Origin: Oscarella lobularis
Lineage: Eukaryota; Porifera; Homoscleromorpha; Homosclerophorida; Oscarellidae
Direction: 5' to 3'
DNA length: 64,000 nucleotides
Assembly (NCBI RefSeq): GCF_947507565.1
Contig: NC_089175.1
Span: forward strand, 1,601,733-1,665,732
The position numbers were made by a program, and so were the translations under genes. Of the stretch, positions 37,258-48,343 are shown one piece after another. Under the pieces are notes generated by a model. It made no database searches. It saw only the letters and a program-made list of their open reading frames with translations, and was not told where the DNA came from. The number at the start of each line of letters is the position of its first letter. Position 1 is the stretch's first letter.

Positions 37258-39924
37258 TTGAGGACTTCTTTCCTGAAGAAGGGAATGGTGAAAGTAGCTC
37301 GAGTTCGTCTTAATGTGATTGGGCAGGACGGTGTTGGAAAGACATGTCTCGTCCGTCTTCTTTTCGGTCAGAGATTTGAAGAACAGCCCAGCACGTGCGG
37401 TCTTAACCTTAGTAAGGCCGTCACAATGATGAAATCTCACGCCGGTACCGTTACTGGGAAGTGGCAGCTATTAAATCATAAGGAGCACAGAGAACAGTTA
37501 AACAACACGTTTCGAAATGCACGCACTAATGAAAGAGGCGTTGAAAGGTATCTCGTTGTTAGTTGGAATGAATAGGTATGCATTCAATTGAATATTAGGG
37601 AGAGAGTCGCGAGTTCTCCACCGTCTTTTTTTTCTCGTTTTTGGAGAACTTTGAGAAGTCTATTTGGTTTTAGTCAATCCACGGAAGGTTTGATTGGTTG
37701 TTTAGCGTAAATGTCTTCTTCTAGACACTCTTTTAGACTCTAGGCACGAAGAAACGAAGCTGACCGAAGAGCATCTTGACGAAATAGAAGCATTAATAAG
37801 CGAAGGTGTTTTATTTGGCTTCCAAGACAAAGTGACCTTGATGACAATCTGCGATTTCGGCGGGCAAGAACCGTTTCTGGCGGCTCATGTAGCCCTGATG
37901 CCTCCCGGCGCTCTCTCCGTCTACATGCTTGTTTTCAACGGTGCCAAGCTTCTCGCTGACGAAGCAACGTCCTCTTACCGAAAATTGGAAGGCGAGATCA
38001 TTAATCCAATTGAACAGAAGCTTTGCCGAATGGAGACAAACGGCGATTTCCTCAAGCATTGGGCTTCTTCCGTGCATATTGCTCATCCTGTAGAGCAGCA
38101 GGGTGATGCATATCTTGGCGAGGCGGAAAGAGTAGAATTTCCGGCGGTTTTTCGCGTTGCAACTCACCGCTGGAAAGCCGAAGAAGCCGCAGATCGATCC
38201 GCGAAAGGCGAAGCATCCGCCGTTGACTTTATTAGAGAAAACAATGAATATCTCAAAGAATTATTTCTAAGGCAAGCCTGTCAATGCCATTTTGTTCGAC
38301 CTTCATCGGGGCTCGGGTTTTTTCTCGTCGAGAACAAGACGTCCGGCACAGATGAGGAAGATCCCACTGCCGATGAAATTAGAAGTCGAGTTGACACAAT
38401 GACAGATGACTACTGGGCGAAGCAAAAGATGCAACCAGCACGCTGGCTGAAATTCGAAGGCGTAATGGGGAAGCTCGCGAGAATAACAGGACGCTCTGTA
38501 TTGAGGCTCGATGAAGTAAAACAAGTTGCAGAAAAATGTCACATTTTTGATGAGGAGGAGCTGAAAGATGCTCTCTTGCACTTAACTCACGTCGGAGCTG
38601 TTTACTATTTCCCAGACGTTCCTCGGCTTGAAAACGTCATCTTTCACGATTCTGATTGGCTGTTCAAGCTCTTGGTTTCTTTTGTTGGTTCAGCACATTC
38701 AAAATCAAATCTGTCAGCAGCCAGTCTTGACACGGACTGGGACGTAGCCGTTGAGTCTGGCTTTCTTTCTCTTAGATTCGTAAATTACTTACTGAGTGAA
38801 GCTGAAGTGAAAGAGCGGGACTATGCCTCAGCAAAGAGCATCCTTTGTCATTTTGACGTTCTTGTGGAAAAGAACGAAAAGTCAGAAAGCGAAGGCTACT
38901 ACGCTCCTTGCTTTCTACAGGATGATTTCACGCAGGAAACGAAATACAGTCAAGCGTTTATTCAGAAAGCTTTATTTTCATTTCCACTTATTGTCTATGC
39001 TAAGGACGTCTTGTTCTTCCCGGAAGCGCTCTTCTTTCGCTTGGCTACTCGTCTTATTCGAAAATATCGTCTCTCGTCCGACGTGCCGTTGAAGAGAAAC
39101 AGACTGATTTTCCCATTGTCGCCGGGCGTAAACGCAGAATTTCTCTACCAAGGCTCTAGAAACTGCGTCAGTCTCACCGTTTATGCAGCTGCTGTAGGGT
39201 CATTAACGAAGAAGCAGAAGGCTGATCTTTCCTCGCCTTGCAGTAAATTGTGCGAGTGGCTTATCAAGAACGTGAATGACGCAAAGCAACGCGGCATGGC
39301 TGGATTGCAGACGGAATTCTATTGTCAATTGAAGAAAACCCAACGTAGTTCCGCTGTGTTCAAAAGCCTCGCTCCAATGAAAGGCTTTTCAAAGAAAACT
39401 AGAATGTGGACCCTGACGGACGGAACCAGTCAGCTAAACGATGACGAGCTCCGTTGCATGAAGCTGTGGCTTGGAGCAGCTCCAAGGTCAGATTTGAAAT
39501 ATTCATGTTAATCCTAAAAAATATTCACCCTTTGTTTTGTTACAAGGATGATATCTTTATTACAAATTGATCAGGCTGACGGTAAGTCTCATTTTTTGGT
39601 CATTCTGACAGGCCTGTTCTGCATTCGGCACTAGGGTCAGATCTGGATGGGGTTGTATCTAAAGAAGAACGACGTGCCTTGGCCAAAAAGATCAGATCTA
39701 ACTGGAGGCACGTTGGAGAGGTTCTAAAGTTTGAAGAGGATGAATTGGACGGCTTTGAAGCGAAGAGAGATGATCGAGATCGGGCCCAGGCGATGCTTGA
39801 TGCATGGGCAGAAAGGAATCATGAAAAGGCTACAAGACGAATGCTCATACTTGCTCTGAAGGAGGAAGACTATGGTAAAGTGATATCAGAAATTTTCAAT
39901 TGTAATCCGGACAATGTAAACTAA
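37258..39924 (+). CDS. Roc-COR GTPase with C-terminal Death domain (Roco family); 5' end unresolved
   Basis: Paralog of the gene at 9283-12047. Exons 37258-37547, 37744-39486, 39547-39581 and 39635-39924 join in frame, giving 776 residues from Met 37285. Roc: GQDGVGKTCLVRLLFG, STCGLN, DFGGQEPFL, VATH. COR-like: LLHLTHVGAVYYFPDVPRL, SILCHFDVLVEK, YYAPCFLQDDF, GLQTEFYCQLKK. Instead of a CARD, the last exon encodes a Death domain: LAKKIRSNWRHVGEVLKFEE, DELDGF, RAQAMLDAWAERN, TRRMLILALKEEDYGKVISE. It lacks the 71-nt exon present in the CARD paralog. Nine codons before Met 37285 align in frame with the paralog, so the real start is probably further upstream. Roc-COR-Death order recalls DAPK1 without its kinase; adaptor recruitment through the Death domain is inferred. 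Array C begins within a few bases of the stop codon. Confidence 0.86.
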
Positions 39925-39929
39925 CTGCT

Positions 39930-41310
39930 CACCTCTGGTACATCCAATGTGACCAGGAGAACGAAGAGTGGGTAGAGCTCTGTATCATCCGTACGTCTTG
40001 TACATCTAGTGTCACCAGGAGGACGAGGAGTGGGTACAGAGTTGTACCCTATGTACGTCTTGTACATCCAGTGTGACAAGGAGGGCAGAGAGTGGGTAGA
40101 GCTCTGTATCCTTCGTACGTCTTGTACATCTAGTGTCACCAGGAGGACGAGGAGTGGGTACGTACGTCTTGTACATCCAGTGTGACAAGGAGGGCAGAGA
40201 GTGGGTAGAGCTCTGTATCCTTCGTACGTCTTGTACATCTAGTGTCACCAGGAGGACGAGGAGTCGGTACAGAGTTGTACCCTATGTACGTCTTGTACAT
40301 CCAGTGTCACCAGGAGGACGAGGAGTGGGTACGGTTTGTATCCTCTGTACGTCGTGTACATCCAGTATCACCAGGAGGACGAGGAGTGGGTACGGTCTGT
40401 ATCCTGTGTACGTCGTGTACATCCAGTGTCACCAGGAGGACGAGGAGTGGGTACGGTTTGTATCCTCTGTACGTCGTGTACATCCAGTATCACCAGGAGG
40501 ACGAGGAGTGGGTACGGTCTGTATCCTCTGTACGTCGTGTACATCCAGTATCACCAGGAGGACGAGGAGTGGGTACGGTCTGTATCCTGTGTACGTCGTG
40601 TACATCCAGTATCACCAGGAGGACGAGGAGTGGGTACAGCGCTGTACCCTCTGTACGTCGTGTACATCCAGTATCACCAGGAGGACGAGGAGTGGGTACG
40701 GTTTGTATCCTCTGTACGTCGTGTACATCCAGTATCACCAGGAGGACGAGGAGTGGGTACGGTCTGTATCCTGTGTACGTCGTGTACATCCAGTATCACC
40801 AGGAGGACGAGGAGTGGGTACAGCGCTGTACCCTCTGTACGTCGTGTACATCCAGTGTCACCAGGAGGACGAGGAGTGGGTACAGAGTTGTGCCCTATGT
40901 ACGTCTTGTACATCAGTGTGACAAGGAGGGCAGAGAGTGGGTAGAGCTCTGTATCCTTCGTACGTCTTGTACATCTAGTGTCACCAGGAGGACGAGGAGT
41001 GGGTACGGTTTGTATCCTCTGTACGTCTTGTACATCCAGTATCACCAGGAGGACGAGGAGTGGGTACGGTTTGTATCCTCTGTACGTCTTGTACATCCAG
41101 TATCACCAGGAGGACGAGGAGTGGGTACGGTTTGTATCCTCTGTACGTCTTGTACATCCAGTATCACCAGGAGGACGAGGAGTGGGTACGGTCTGTATCC
41201 TCTGTACGTCGTGTACATCCAGTGCGATCCGGAGATCGAGGAGAGACGTACCGTCGGTACGTCTTGTACATCCAGTGCGATCCGGAGGTCGGTAGGGCAT
41301 CCAGTGCGAT
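39930..41310. repeat. Tandem array C: about 22 units of 61 bp
   Basis: The unit contains ATCACCAGGAGGACGAGGAG, TGGGTACGGTTTGTATCC and CTGTACGTCGTGTACATCCA. Two main forms alternate: CACCAGGAGGACGAGG and GACAAGGAGGGCAGAG. The last units (41220-41310) are diverged. Period 61 is not a multiple of three, yet all three plus frames and at least two minus frames stay open for hundreds of codons. It is unrelated to arrays A and B. It starts directly after the stop of the Roc-COR-Death gene and may form its 3' UTR. Confidence 0.92.
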
Positions 41311-41464
41311 CCGATGAAAGACGTATACCTGAAAAGCAAAACCACGTGACACGTTCTGCGCGCGCAGCTAATTGAAAGTTCTCGGTATTTAGGGACTCTG
41401 TCGAAAGAGCCCTTATTTGTGCGTTCAATCGTTGTCGCGATAGCTTTATAAGCACGTTATTTTA

Positions 41465-42306
41465 GTGGCAGTCCTTCTAAACGATCTAAACCAATCGATC
41501 CCGAAGCGCTAACGAAAGTTCTTCCCGATCACGTCAAACCAGGCCTATCAATCTTATTCGTAAGCTCATACGACCTCCATCGAGCTATACGCACCGCATA
41601 TTGCTAGATTGGAATAAATCCTGGCGTTCTGTCGGCGAGCAAAGGCCATCACTATGCAGGACCAACAAACCATTTCTGTGGGTCGAACTCAATTCATTTA
41701 GTGGCTTCGACTCACTCGACAATCTCATTTCAGGGCCGTGCTTGTCTGAATCGGGTCTAGTTCCCGATAAAATGACGTATAAGGACGATTCTCGTTGTCT
41801 CGACTATGGAATCGGTTTCACCAACATCGTAGCGAGGACCACCCCTGGAGCCGCCGATTTGTCAAAGTGAGCTGGGGAATGTTGTATTTTGCCTTTGAAG
41901 TAGCTTGAGGCATTTGCAGAGAAGAAATTAGACGGGGCGGGGAGAGTTTGAAAGAGAAAGTTCAGGAGCTAAAACCTCAGATTGCTTGTTTTAATGGAAA
42001 AGGTTCTAAAATACATAACCATATTCCATTTTTATATTGGTTGTTGAAATGGACGTAGGAATTTATGAAATTTTCAGCGGTAAAACGTGTTCGCTTGGAA
42101 GACAACCAGAATTTTTTCCTGGCACAAAGGATACAGTAAAAAATGCATGCTTGCGTATAGCAGGAAAATTGAATGTTTTTTAGGTTGTCTTCGTTATGCC
42201 ATCTTCATCGGCTAGAGCCGTGACCTATCCGCGAGCTTCTGACAAATTGCCGTTTTTTGAGCAGCTGAAGGAAATAAGGGATTCTTTCACAAAGAAAAAA
42301 GATTAG
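41465..42306 (+). CDS. TDG: G/T mismatch-specific thymine-DNA glycosylase (5' end unresolved)
   Basis: Uracil-DNA-glycosylase superfamily enzyme that excises thymine or uracil from G mismatches and acts in base excision repair and demethylation. Exon from 41465 (after ttttag) reads SPSKRSKPIDPEALTKVLPD, HVKPGLSILF; splicing to 41610 gives GINPGVLSASKGHHYAGPTN, with the catalytic-site Asn of the GINPG motif. A donor after CATTTCT joins to GGCCG at about 41736, restoring HFWPCLSESGLVPDKM, then LDYGIGFTNIVARTTPGAAD. Later exons: EEIRRGGESLKEKVQELKP, QIACFNGKGIYEIFSG and the diagnostic VVFVMPSSSARAVTYPRASD. It ends KKKD, stop 42304-42306. No convincing initiator Met was found between array C and the first recognised exon; a small upstream exon is likely. 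Confidence 0.88.
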
Positions 42307-42697
42307 GTAAGTCCCACGCTATGCCTGCACAGGTAGAGGGTTCTGTGCTCGGTGATATTGTCCCTGCTTGGAGCTTGAGTTATTGCCTGTCGGGGTCTTG
42401 GGTCACCGCACAGAGAGTATGAATGAACTATTGCCCATGCATAGGAAAGACTTCCTGTGCGTGCCTGCGCACGTTCATACACGTACACTGTATATGTTTG
42501 TGTTGGTGCTGTAAGTTCAATGTTTGTTAGGAACACAAGGCGGCGTGTCTCAACATAAGTCTTCAGTTTAGGTACTGTAATCTCATCTACTTCGCGAGAG
42601 ACGTGAGCGCTTATTTTGTTTAGAATCATAGAGCTAAAGGCCGGTTCAGCGTCCACGCGGTTCGTGCAAATAAAATTTATTATAATTTAAAATCCTA
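42307..42697. other. Convergent intergenic region
   Basis: About 390 bp between the TDG stop and the stop of the BTB gene. On the minus strand an AATAAA lies just beyond the BTB stop (about 42670-42682), a likely poly(A) signal. A 117-codon minus frame (42656-42303) has no recognisable similarity. Confidence 0.5.
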
Positions 42698-44065
42698 TTA
42701 AGTATCTACATTGTTCAGATCAAGATACAGAGGTTCCTTCGACGGAGGCAAGAGCCGAATGGCTCCCTTCTTGACATACATGATTGGCACGTAATCTCCT
42801 CTTTTCTCTTTCAGTGGCACGACGTGCACGAGCTTTCTATTCAAGAAACAGTAGAGCCTCGGAGTCGCGAGATCGATCATGAATCCGACGCAACTTCCGG
42901 ACCGATACGAACGCTTCGAATCCTTCGAATCCATGTACGGATTTCCGCACATATTATCTTCGACGTCACCATTGAATCTCCAGAAGAGTCCTCGATTATC
43001 GAAATAGTATTGATCCGAGTAGAAGCACTCGCGATCGATTCCCACGCCGAGAGCAACGGAACACTCCCTCCTATCGAAACCGGCACCTCGACTCATATCC
43101 AAGACCAATATCTCGACTTCCCAAAACGTTTTCCGATTCACCTCAAACGGGACCCGCCCCTGCCGAAACGTCTCGCCTCGATTCCACAGTGACGTCACGA
43201 CACCCGTATCAACACCTCGATACCGAACGAGACCGCGTTGTCGTCTCGACGTGCCGGAAGCGGCGCTCAAGAGTTCCCGTACGAGAACCTCCGCCTCAAC
43301 GTACTTGAACTCGACGATGAACTCGAGTTGGCTCGCCGGTACGTCGCCGAAGCGAATCGACTCGATCAATCCGCGCAATTCGTCGCGAACGTCGTCGAAC
43401 TGCTCCGCCCAGTCGATCAACGCCTGTAGCGTGTCGAATTCTTGCGCGCTAATGTCGTCGAGCGTCAGTAGACGAGCCCACGTCGATTTCGACCAGCTGC
43501 GATGTAGTCGCGCGCGAAATAGATCGTCGGCGAAGCGAGAAATCGTCTCGATCGCGACGTCGTGAAGCGGTTCGGCTCGATATCGTTCGGCGAGACGAAC
43601 GAGCGCGTTTAGCTCGTCAAAATCGATTTGCGACGCGTCGACGAGAGACGCGCGAAGCGCTCGCGTCGCGCAGTCGCGCAATTCGTCGACGTCGTACATG
43701 TCGGCCGCTTGATAGAGCGCCGGCGCGTCGCGTGCGGAAACGGTCACGCGACCCGTGTAGACGAAGCGAACGACGGCGACGAACGCCTCCTGACGAACGC
43801 CGTGAATTTCGACGACGTCGCGACGCGATTCGCTGAACGAGCCGCGCGGATTGAGCATGACGTCGAACGGTCGCGACGCCGCTGAAAGAATCGTTCGATG
43901 GGCGTGGACGATTAGGGGTTCTCTTTCGCTATTCTCGTTCATGGGTTCGTCGAAGACTTTTAGATCGACGTCGCTGTTGAGATGGGTTTCGTAGAGACGC
44001 GACGTCAGTTTGGCGACGTAGTCTTTCGATTCGTAGTGGTAGATGGCGGGGGATGACGTTGTCAT
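42698..44065 (-). CDS. BTB-BACK protein with C-terminal SPRY-like domain, intronless
   Basis: 455 residues in one exon. N-terminal BTB/POZ (about 20-125): LNSDVDLKVF, VHAHRTILSAASRPFDVML, VVEIHGVRQEAFVAVVRFVY, TGRVTVSARDAPALYQAADM, YDVDELRDCATRAL. BACK-like helices follow (about 130-270): ALVRLAERYRAEPLHDVAIE, LTLDDISAQEFDTLQALIDW. The C-terminal part (about 290-450) resembles SPRY/B30.2: VNRKTFWEVEILV, CSVALGVGI, GSCVGFMIDLATPRLYCFLN, LVHVVPLKEKRGDYVPIMYV. BTB-BACK proteins commonly act as cullin-3 substrate adaptors, with the C-terminal domain binding the target; that role is inferred here. The lack of introns, unlike its neighbours, suggests a retroposed or recently duplicated origin. Confidence 0.8.
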   Translation of the reverse strand: MTTSSPAIYHYESKDYVAKLTSRLYETHLNSDVDLKVFDEPMNENSEREPLIVHAHRTILSAASRPFDVMLNPRGSFSESRRDVVEIHGVRQEAFVAVVRFVYTGRVTVSARDAPALYQAADMYDVDELRDCATRALRASLVDASQIDFDELNALVRLAERYRAEPLHDVAIETISRFADDLFRARLHRSWSKSTWARLLTLDDISAQEFDTLQALIDWAEQFDDVRDELRGLIESIRFGDVPASQLEFIVEFKYVEAEVLVRELLSAASGTSRRQRGLVRYRGVDTGVVTSLWNRGETFRQGRVPFEVNRKTFWEVEILVLDMSRGAGFDRRECSVALGVGIDRECFYSDQYYFDNRGLFWRFNGDVEDNMCGNPYMDSKDSKRSYRSGSCVGFMIDLATPRLYCFLNRKLVHVVPLKEKRGDYVPIMYVKKGAIRLLPPSKEPLYLDLNNVDT

Positions 44066-44671
44066 GGGGAGACGATCGGTTTAGTGCGAGAGAATGGGGC
44101 AAATGGAAATGGAAAGCACGCTCGCTAGGGAATGCCAAAACAAGGCTATTGATAACGTCATAATGTGGATTGTTTATAGAACTCGCTATACTCTTATCGC
44201 ATTAGGAGCTGAATTACGGTAGCTAATTAGGATGATACGTCGTTCCGAAGATTCTATCCGGGTAGTGGGAAGCAGTTTCTCCGATTGTAGGTGCTTGTTG
44301 TTATTGTTTGTGACGTCTGAGAAAGCAGCGAGATCGCGCCAGACGTTTCCGGCGGCACGTGCGCTTACATCGATGCACGTGCACACTTTGCAGTCGCTCT
44401 ACGGTCTTGCAAAACTCAAAGGACTGCGTTCAATGATAATGCTAAGTGGTTTTTTTCCGGCGGTGTGCCTCGGTGACGGGCCTCTCTGAACACTGTGATT
44501 GTCTGCAGACTGTAATATCGTCGTGTGAGCTCGCGCCGTCATGTCGTCTCTTGGAAGCGTTTTGGGACCTCTATGCGTGCACGCGTTTCAGAACTTACGT
44601 ACAGATCTCTGCAGATCCGTGCAAATCGGCGTTTTTGTATCCGGGAGTCGAGATCACATGAGAGACACCTA
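44066..44671. promoter_or_regulatory. Divergent promoter region, BTB gene / INTS10
   Basis: 606 bp between start codons. Two CACGTG E-boxes lie close together, GGCACGTGCG and TGCACGTGCA at about 44354-44384. No separate gene seen. Confidence 0.4.
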
Positions 44672-47473
44672 ATGAACGAAGCGTTTTCGTCGGCCTCGTG
44701 GCTCATAGAACGATCGCGAGAGCTCGCCAAGAGCGGCGACGCCTCGTCGGCCGAGGCATGGCTCATCACGGCAACGAGCCTGTACCCAGACAGCTTCGCC
44801 GTGCAACACGAAGTGCTGAGGACCCAATTGGAAACGGGCCAAATCCAGCAGGCCGCCGATCAATTGGAAATCATGTAAGACCTATTAGCGTGCCATTTGA
44901 AGGCTGGCGTCTGACTGTATCCTCCTCCGAAGGCTCCAAAAATTCGTGAATTCTTCTGAGCTGTGGTGTGACGTCAGAGGCATCGTCAACGCTTTAGACT
45001 CGGTTGAAATTAATACCGAGATACGCACTCAGAAAAGTAAGTCGGATAGCTTCCCTTTTGTCAAACGTAAAATGTATTTTCGTTGTAGAATTATTTAATT
45101 TATTGAAACCGGAAGTGCAGCAGGATCTTCTTCAGTCGTGCGCAGGTCGATAGAAATAAGTCAACAGTAAATTAAATGTGTACACGCGTCTATTCAGATA
45201 TGTGTAAGGAAGACGTGTTGAAGCATTCTCGAATGCTATTAAAATTAATGAAACTCTATCCCAGTGCAATAGAAAAATACGGTGTAAGCAGAAACAGATC
45301 AATAACGCATAGATGCTAAATTATTTTCTTCAGTTGAAAACAGTCAAAAGATTGTCTCAATCAGAGATGACGTCAGAAACGCGTGATTTGCTAGGTGAGG
45401 AAACTGAATATATTAGGTTAATTAATCCTAATTCTTTTTTAGTCAGTGAAGTGCTTCCCTTGGTCTTATCGTCTTCATCAGCTATGGTATAGTTACCGAA
45501 AGCAACCCTCTCCCTGCTTGAAATATTTATTTTGGTCTTTTCAGCGTTCTGCTACGCATGATGACGTCATAAATTGGCTTCTCGTTTCCTTGCTCTCTTG
45601 CTTGGACTTATGCGTCGGTCAGATCTTTGCCACGTCAGCGGACTTTTCCGATTCGGTGTCACTCAATCCGGCGGTGAATCGACGACGTTCTTCCATTGGA
45701 GTTCGACTACTCTTGGAGGACGTCGTCACGGAGACGTGGGCGAGTTTCTTCGAGCTGTTTCGAGGCTTGGCTCACGTCGAGGAAATGGACGTTCCAGAAG
45801 TCTTCTTCGATTTGTCATCAAAGTAAGAAAGTAGACGGTGTCTGTTTCGATAGTTGGGTATGCGTGTATTTATTTTCTCTAAGTGGTTTGAGAGACCGTT
45901 TGAGTCATCTTCTTGATTCGTCGTCTCCTTCGTTCTACGCCGTTGCTTCTCTCTACTTCGAGAGCATGATCAAGTACTTTGCCCTCATCAAAACAGCAGG
46001 TTAGAATACATTGAATATTGCGATATTGATTTAGAAAATAAACGCTATTTCTAGGAGTGGCTGAGTGTCCTCTCTTTATGATCTGCAGTTGGAATTCGGA
46101 GTCTTCAGATAGCATTACCATACTTGGGGGTACAGTATATAGCAAGACTATGTATGTGTATTGACGTTATTGTCTCGTCCTAGATTCTTGCGCTGATGAA
46201 GAGCTCGTCATAGAATCTTTTCGCGTGGCTCACTCCTGTTGGGAAATTATCCATTCCGAGCCATCATTCAATACGAGTAGAGAAACTTCATTATATCAAC
46301 TTCCAACCGGTGCATCGTTTCTCTAGAATTCAAGATGTTTCTCAAAGAGAATCGTAATAGGGATTGGAGTTGGATGGAAGCGTTTGAGTCCGACTGTCTT
46401 CTTTTTACGGTAAACTGGCGGGCTCCTGCGCCACGTGTATACAACCTTGTCTTTGCACTGCCAGAAAACGTTTTCGAGGCTAACTCCAAAGCTACAGGAA
46501 TCAATTCAAAAAAACGAGGAAATGACAGGAAAACAACGAAACGTGATAACATCATAGGCATATTGAATTACAAGTATAATTGAAACTACACGCTAGATTG
46601 CAAAAATCAAGCTGGCTTCAGGCTTTTTCTATAGTGGAAAAATCGAAGTACTTGAACTCTCTCTCCTTTTTACAATTTATAATTTTTAATTAATAATTTA
46701 TTTAGAGTTCAAGTCAATGTGCATTGGAAGTGTTGCAGTCCCTGTTGGAGACGCACACGTCTGAACAACAGCGCGATTATTTCAATGTAACTTCTCTAGA
46801 CCAGGGTAAAGTGCCTTGTCATGCAAAGAGTTTCTGACGTCATCTTTTTAGGCTGCTCCGTCGTGATAATGGCTTATGACGTCACGTATTTGTTTCCGGT
46901 CTGCGTGAAATTTATTGTAGAAGAGGCAAAGGTGATGACACCTATTTATTTATTTAGTAGATCTTTTTTTCTGATGTAGACTTTCTTGTAGACTTCAAGT
47001 TTTGGACCTGAGAGGAATGACGTCAGCTTATCAAGGCTTCTTGTCTTTATTCAATTCAATTGGCCGGAGTATCAACATCTTTTGAGCGACGTGTTGCAGA
47101 AAATAGTCCAAAATGGAGGCTTTGCCTTTGAAAATTTTTTTAACTATATAACAAGTAAGAATAGCAAACGTGGAAGGTTGGTTGGTTTTTAATGTATTTG
47201 TCTTAGATATTCATCTTCTTGAAGAGTTTTTGTTTCTCGTTAATGTAGATACAAAATTGAGGCTAATGCCATCAACACTACGGTACATTGAAAATACTTA
47301 ACCGTAAGTGTAATCTAATAGATAAATCTAGGCAAAGGACAGTTACTCGTGGATTTGACAAGGAGAACAAGGAGGAAGTCAGAAGCGCATTTGAAAAGCA
47401 AGTCACTCGAACAAGAGAAAATCCTCTCAAGTTGATAAAGGACTTCTTCAAAGGGGAGACAAGCACCGCCTAA
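44672..47473 (+). CDS. INTS10: Integrator complex subunit 10
   Basis: Component of the Integrator complex, which cleaves snRNA and other nascent RNA polymerase II transcripts. Start MNEAFSSASWLIERSRELA at 44672; SSAEAWLITATSLYPDSFAV matches the family's AKAWLITARSLYP block. Further exons give SSELWCDVRGIVNAL, LFNLLKPEVQQDLLQSC, HSRMLLKLMKLYPSAIEKYG, EVLPLVLSS, SCWEIIHSE and RNRDWSWMEAFESDCLLFT. The C-terminus is diagnostic: QNGGFAFENFFNYITNIHLL, EEFLFL, then HTVTRGFDKENKEEVRSAFE and KQVTRTRENPLKLIKDFF, stop 47471-47473. About fifteen short introns. All conserved ends are present, so the gene is probably complete, although the exon chain in the middle (45,400-46,900) was only partly resolved. 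An upstream in-frame Met at 44525 is an alternative start. Confidence 0.88.
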
Positions 47474-47799
47474 GGTATAGTACAGTATCATTCGTTGAAA
47501 AAGATGCTATCAAAGAAAGACTTTGATACCGTCTTAGTTCAATAGTTCTTATGTCTCTAACCCCGGCGTTCTTTTTAGGTCGAAGGAAGAGATCATCATG
47601 AACGGTAGACTCGTGTATGTATAGTATAGCATGCTAGGTAGTGAAGTTAGGTAGCAGGGTAGGTAGGTTAGCTTGGGGCGCCGGCGGGGTGGTGCACCCC
47701 GCGTGCGCTGCCGCCGCCATGGAGAACAGGGCAGGGTACAGAAATTTTATTTGAATAAAATTGAAAAAACGAACAGAGTTTCACCTCTTCTTTCGCGGG

Positions 47800-48012
47800 C
47801 AGTTTTTGTTGACGAGGTCTTGCCCAGGACCTCGGAAAACAGTTTTTTTTGACGGGGTCTTGTTCAGGACCCCGGAGCAGTTTTATTGGCAAGGTCTTGC
47901 TCAGGACTCCTCCCGCCCGCTCTCCCCCCTCCTCCCTCCCGCCCGCTCTCCCTCCGCTTCCCCTGCCCACATGGATGCAGTTTTTGATGCAAAGGTCATG
48001 CCCAGGACCCCT
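47800..48012 (+). repeat. Degenerate ~38-bp repeat, four copies
   Basis: Copies at about 47800-47838, 47840-47876, 47877-47912 and 47978-48012 share CAGTTTTT, then TTGACGAGGTCTTGC-like, then CAGGACC. Three are contiguous and the fourth follows a pyrimidine tract. Origin unknown. Confidence 0.6.
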
Positions 48013-48310
48013 TACACGACAAAAAACAATTACAAGAGACAAAAGAAAATACTTAAAAAATATGTAACCATTGTCAACCGTACGATGGTTAGTCTTTGTA
48101 ATCCCTCTTGAATCTCGGAGCTCTCTGAGATGCCCGACGAATAAATGCTTTGCCCCTAACGTAAATTCTCAGCGTCTCACGTTCTGTTACGCGAGAGTCG
48201 CGTACGGAACGGAACATTCTATAGAGGAGGAAGTCTCGGCTTTGGAGAAACGTTCTAGTCTCGGTCAAAGCCGTATCGGTTGTTCGTAGTCGTAGTTCGT
48301 AGTCTGGAGG

Positions 48311-48343
48311 CCAGACCCTTCCCCGAGCGAAGGAAGGGTCTGG
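48311..48343. repeat. 12-bp perfect hairpin
   Basis: CCAGACCCTTCC and GGAAGGGTCTGG flank a 9-nt loop. The CCAGACCC core is shared with the ends of the nearby MITE, so it may be a remnant of a related terminus. Confidence 0.7.

Noticed and set aside
35553-37575. Long repetitive open frames (564 and 657 codons) through array B, one running into the Roc domain
   Set aside because: The 78-bp period is divisible by three and lacks stops in two frames, so long frames arise automatically. Homologous array A is not open in the same way, whereas splice-like junctions are conserved in both arrays.
39921-41455. Many overlapping repetitive open frames on both strands of array C
   Set aside because: All derive from the 61-bp repeat being stop-free; the same peptides appear in rotating frames. 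No splice or start context singles one out.
42303-42656. 117-codon minus-strand frame after TDG
   Set aside because: No recognisable similarity; lies in the 3' flank of two convergent genes.
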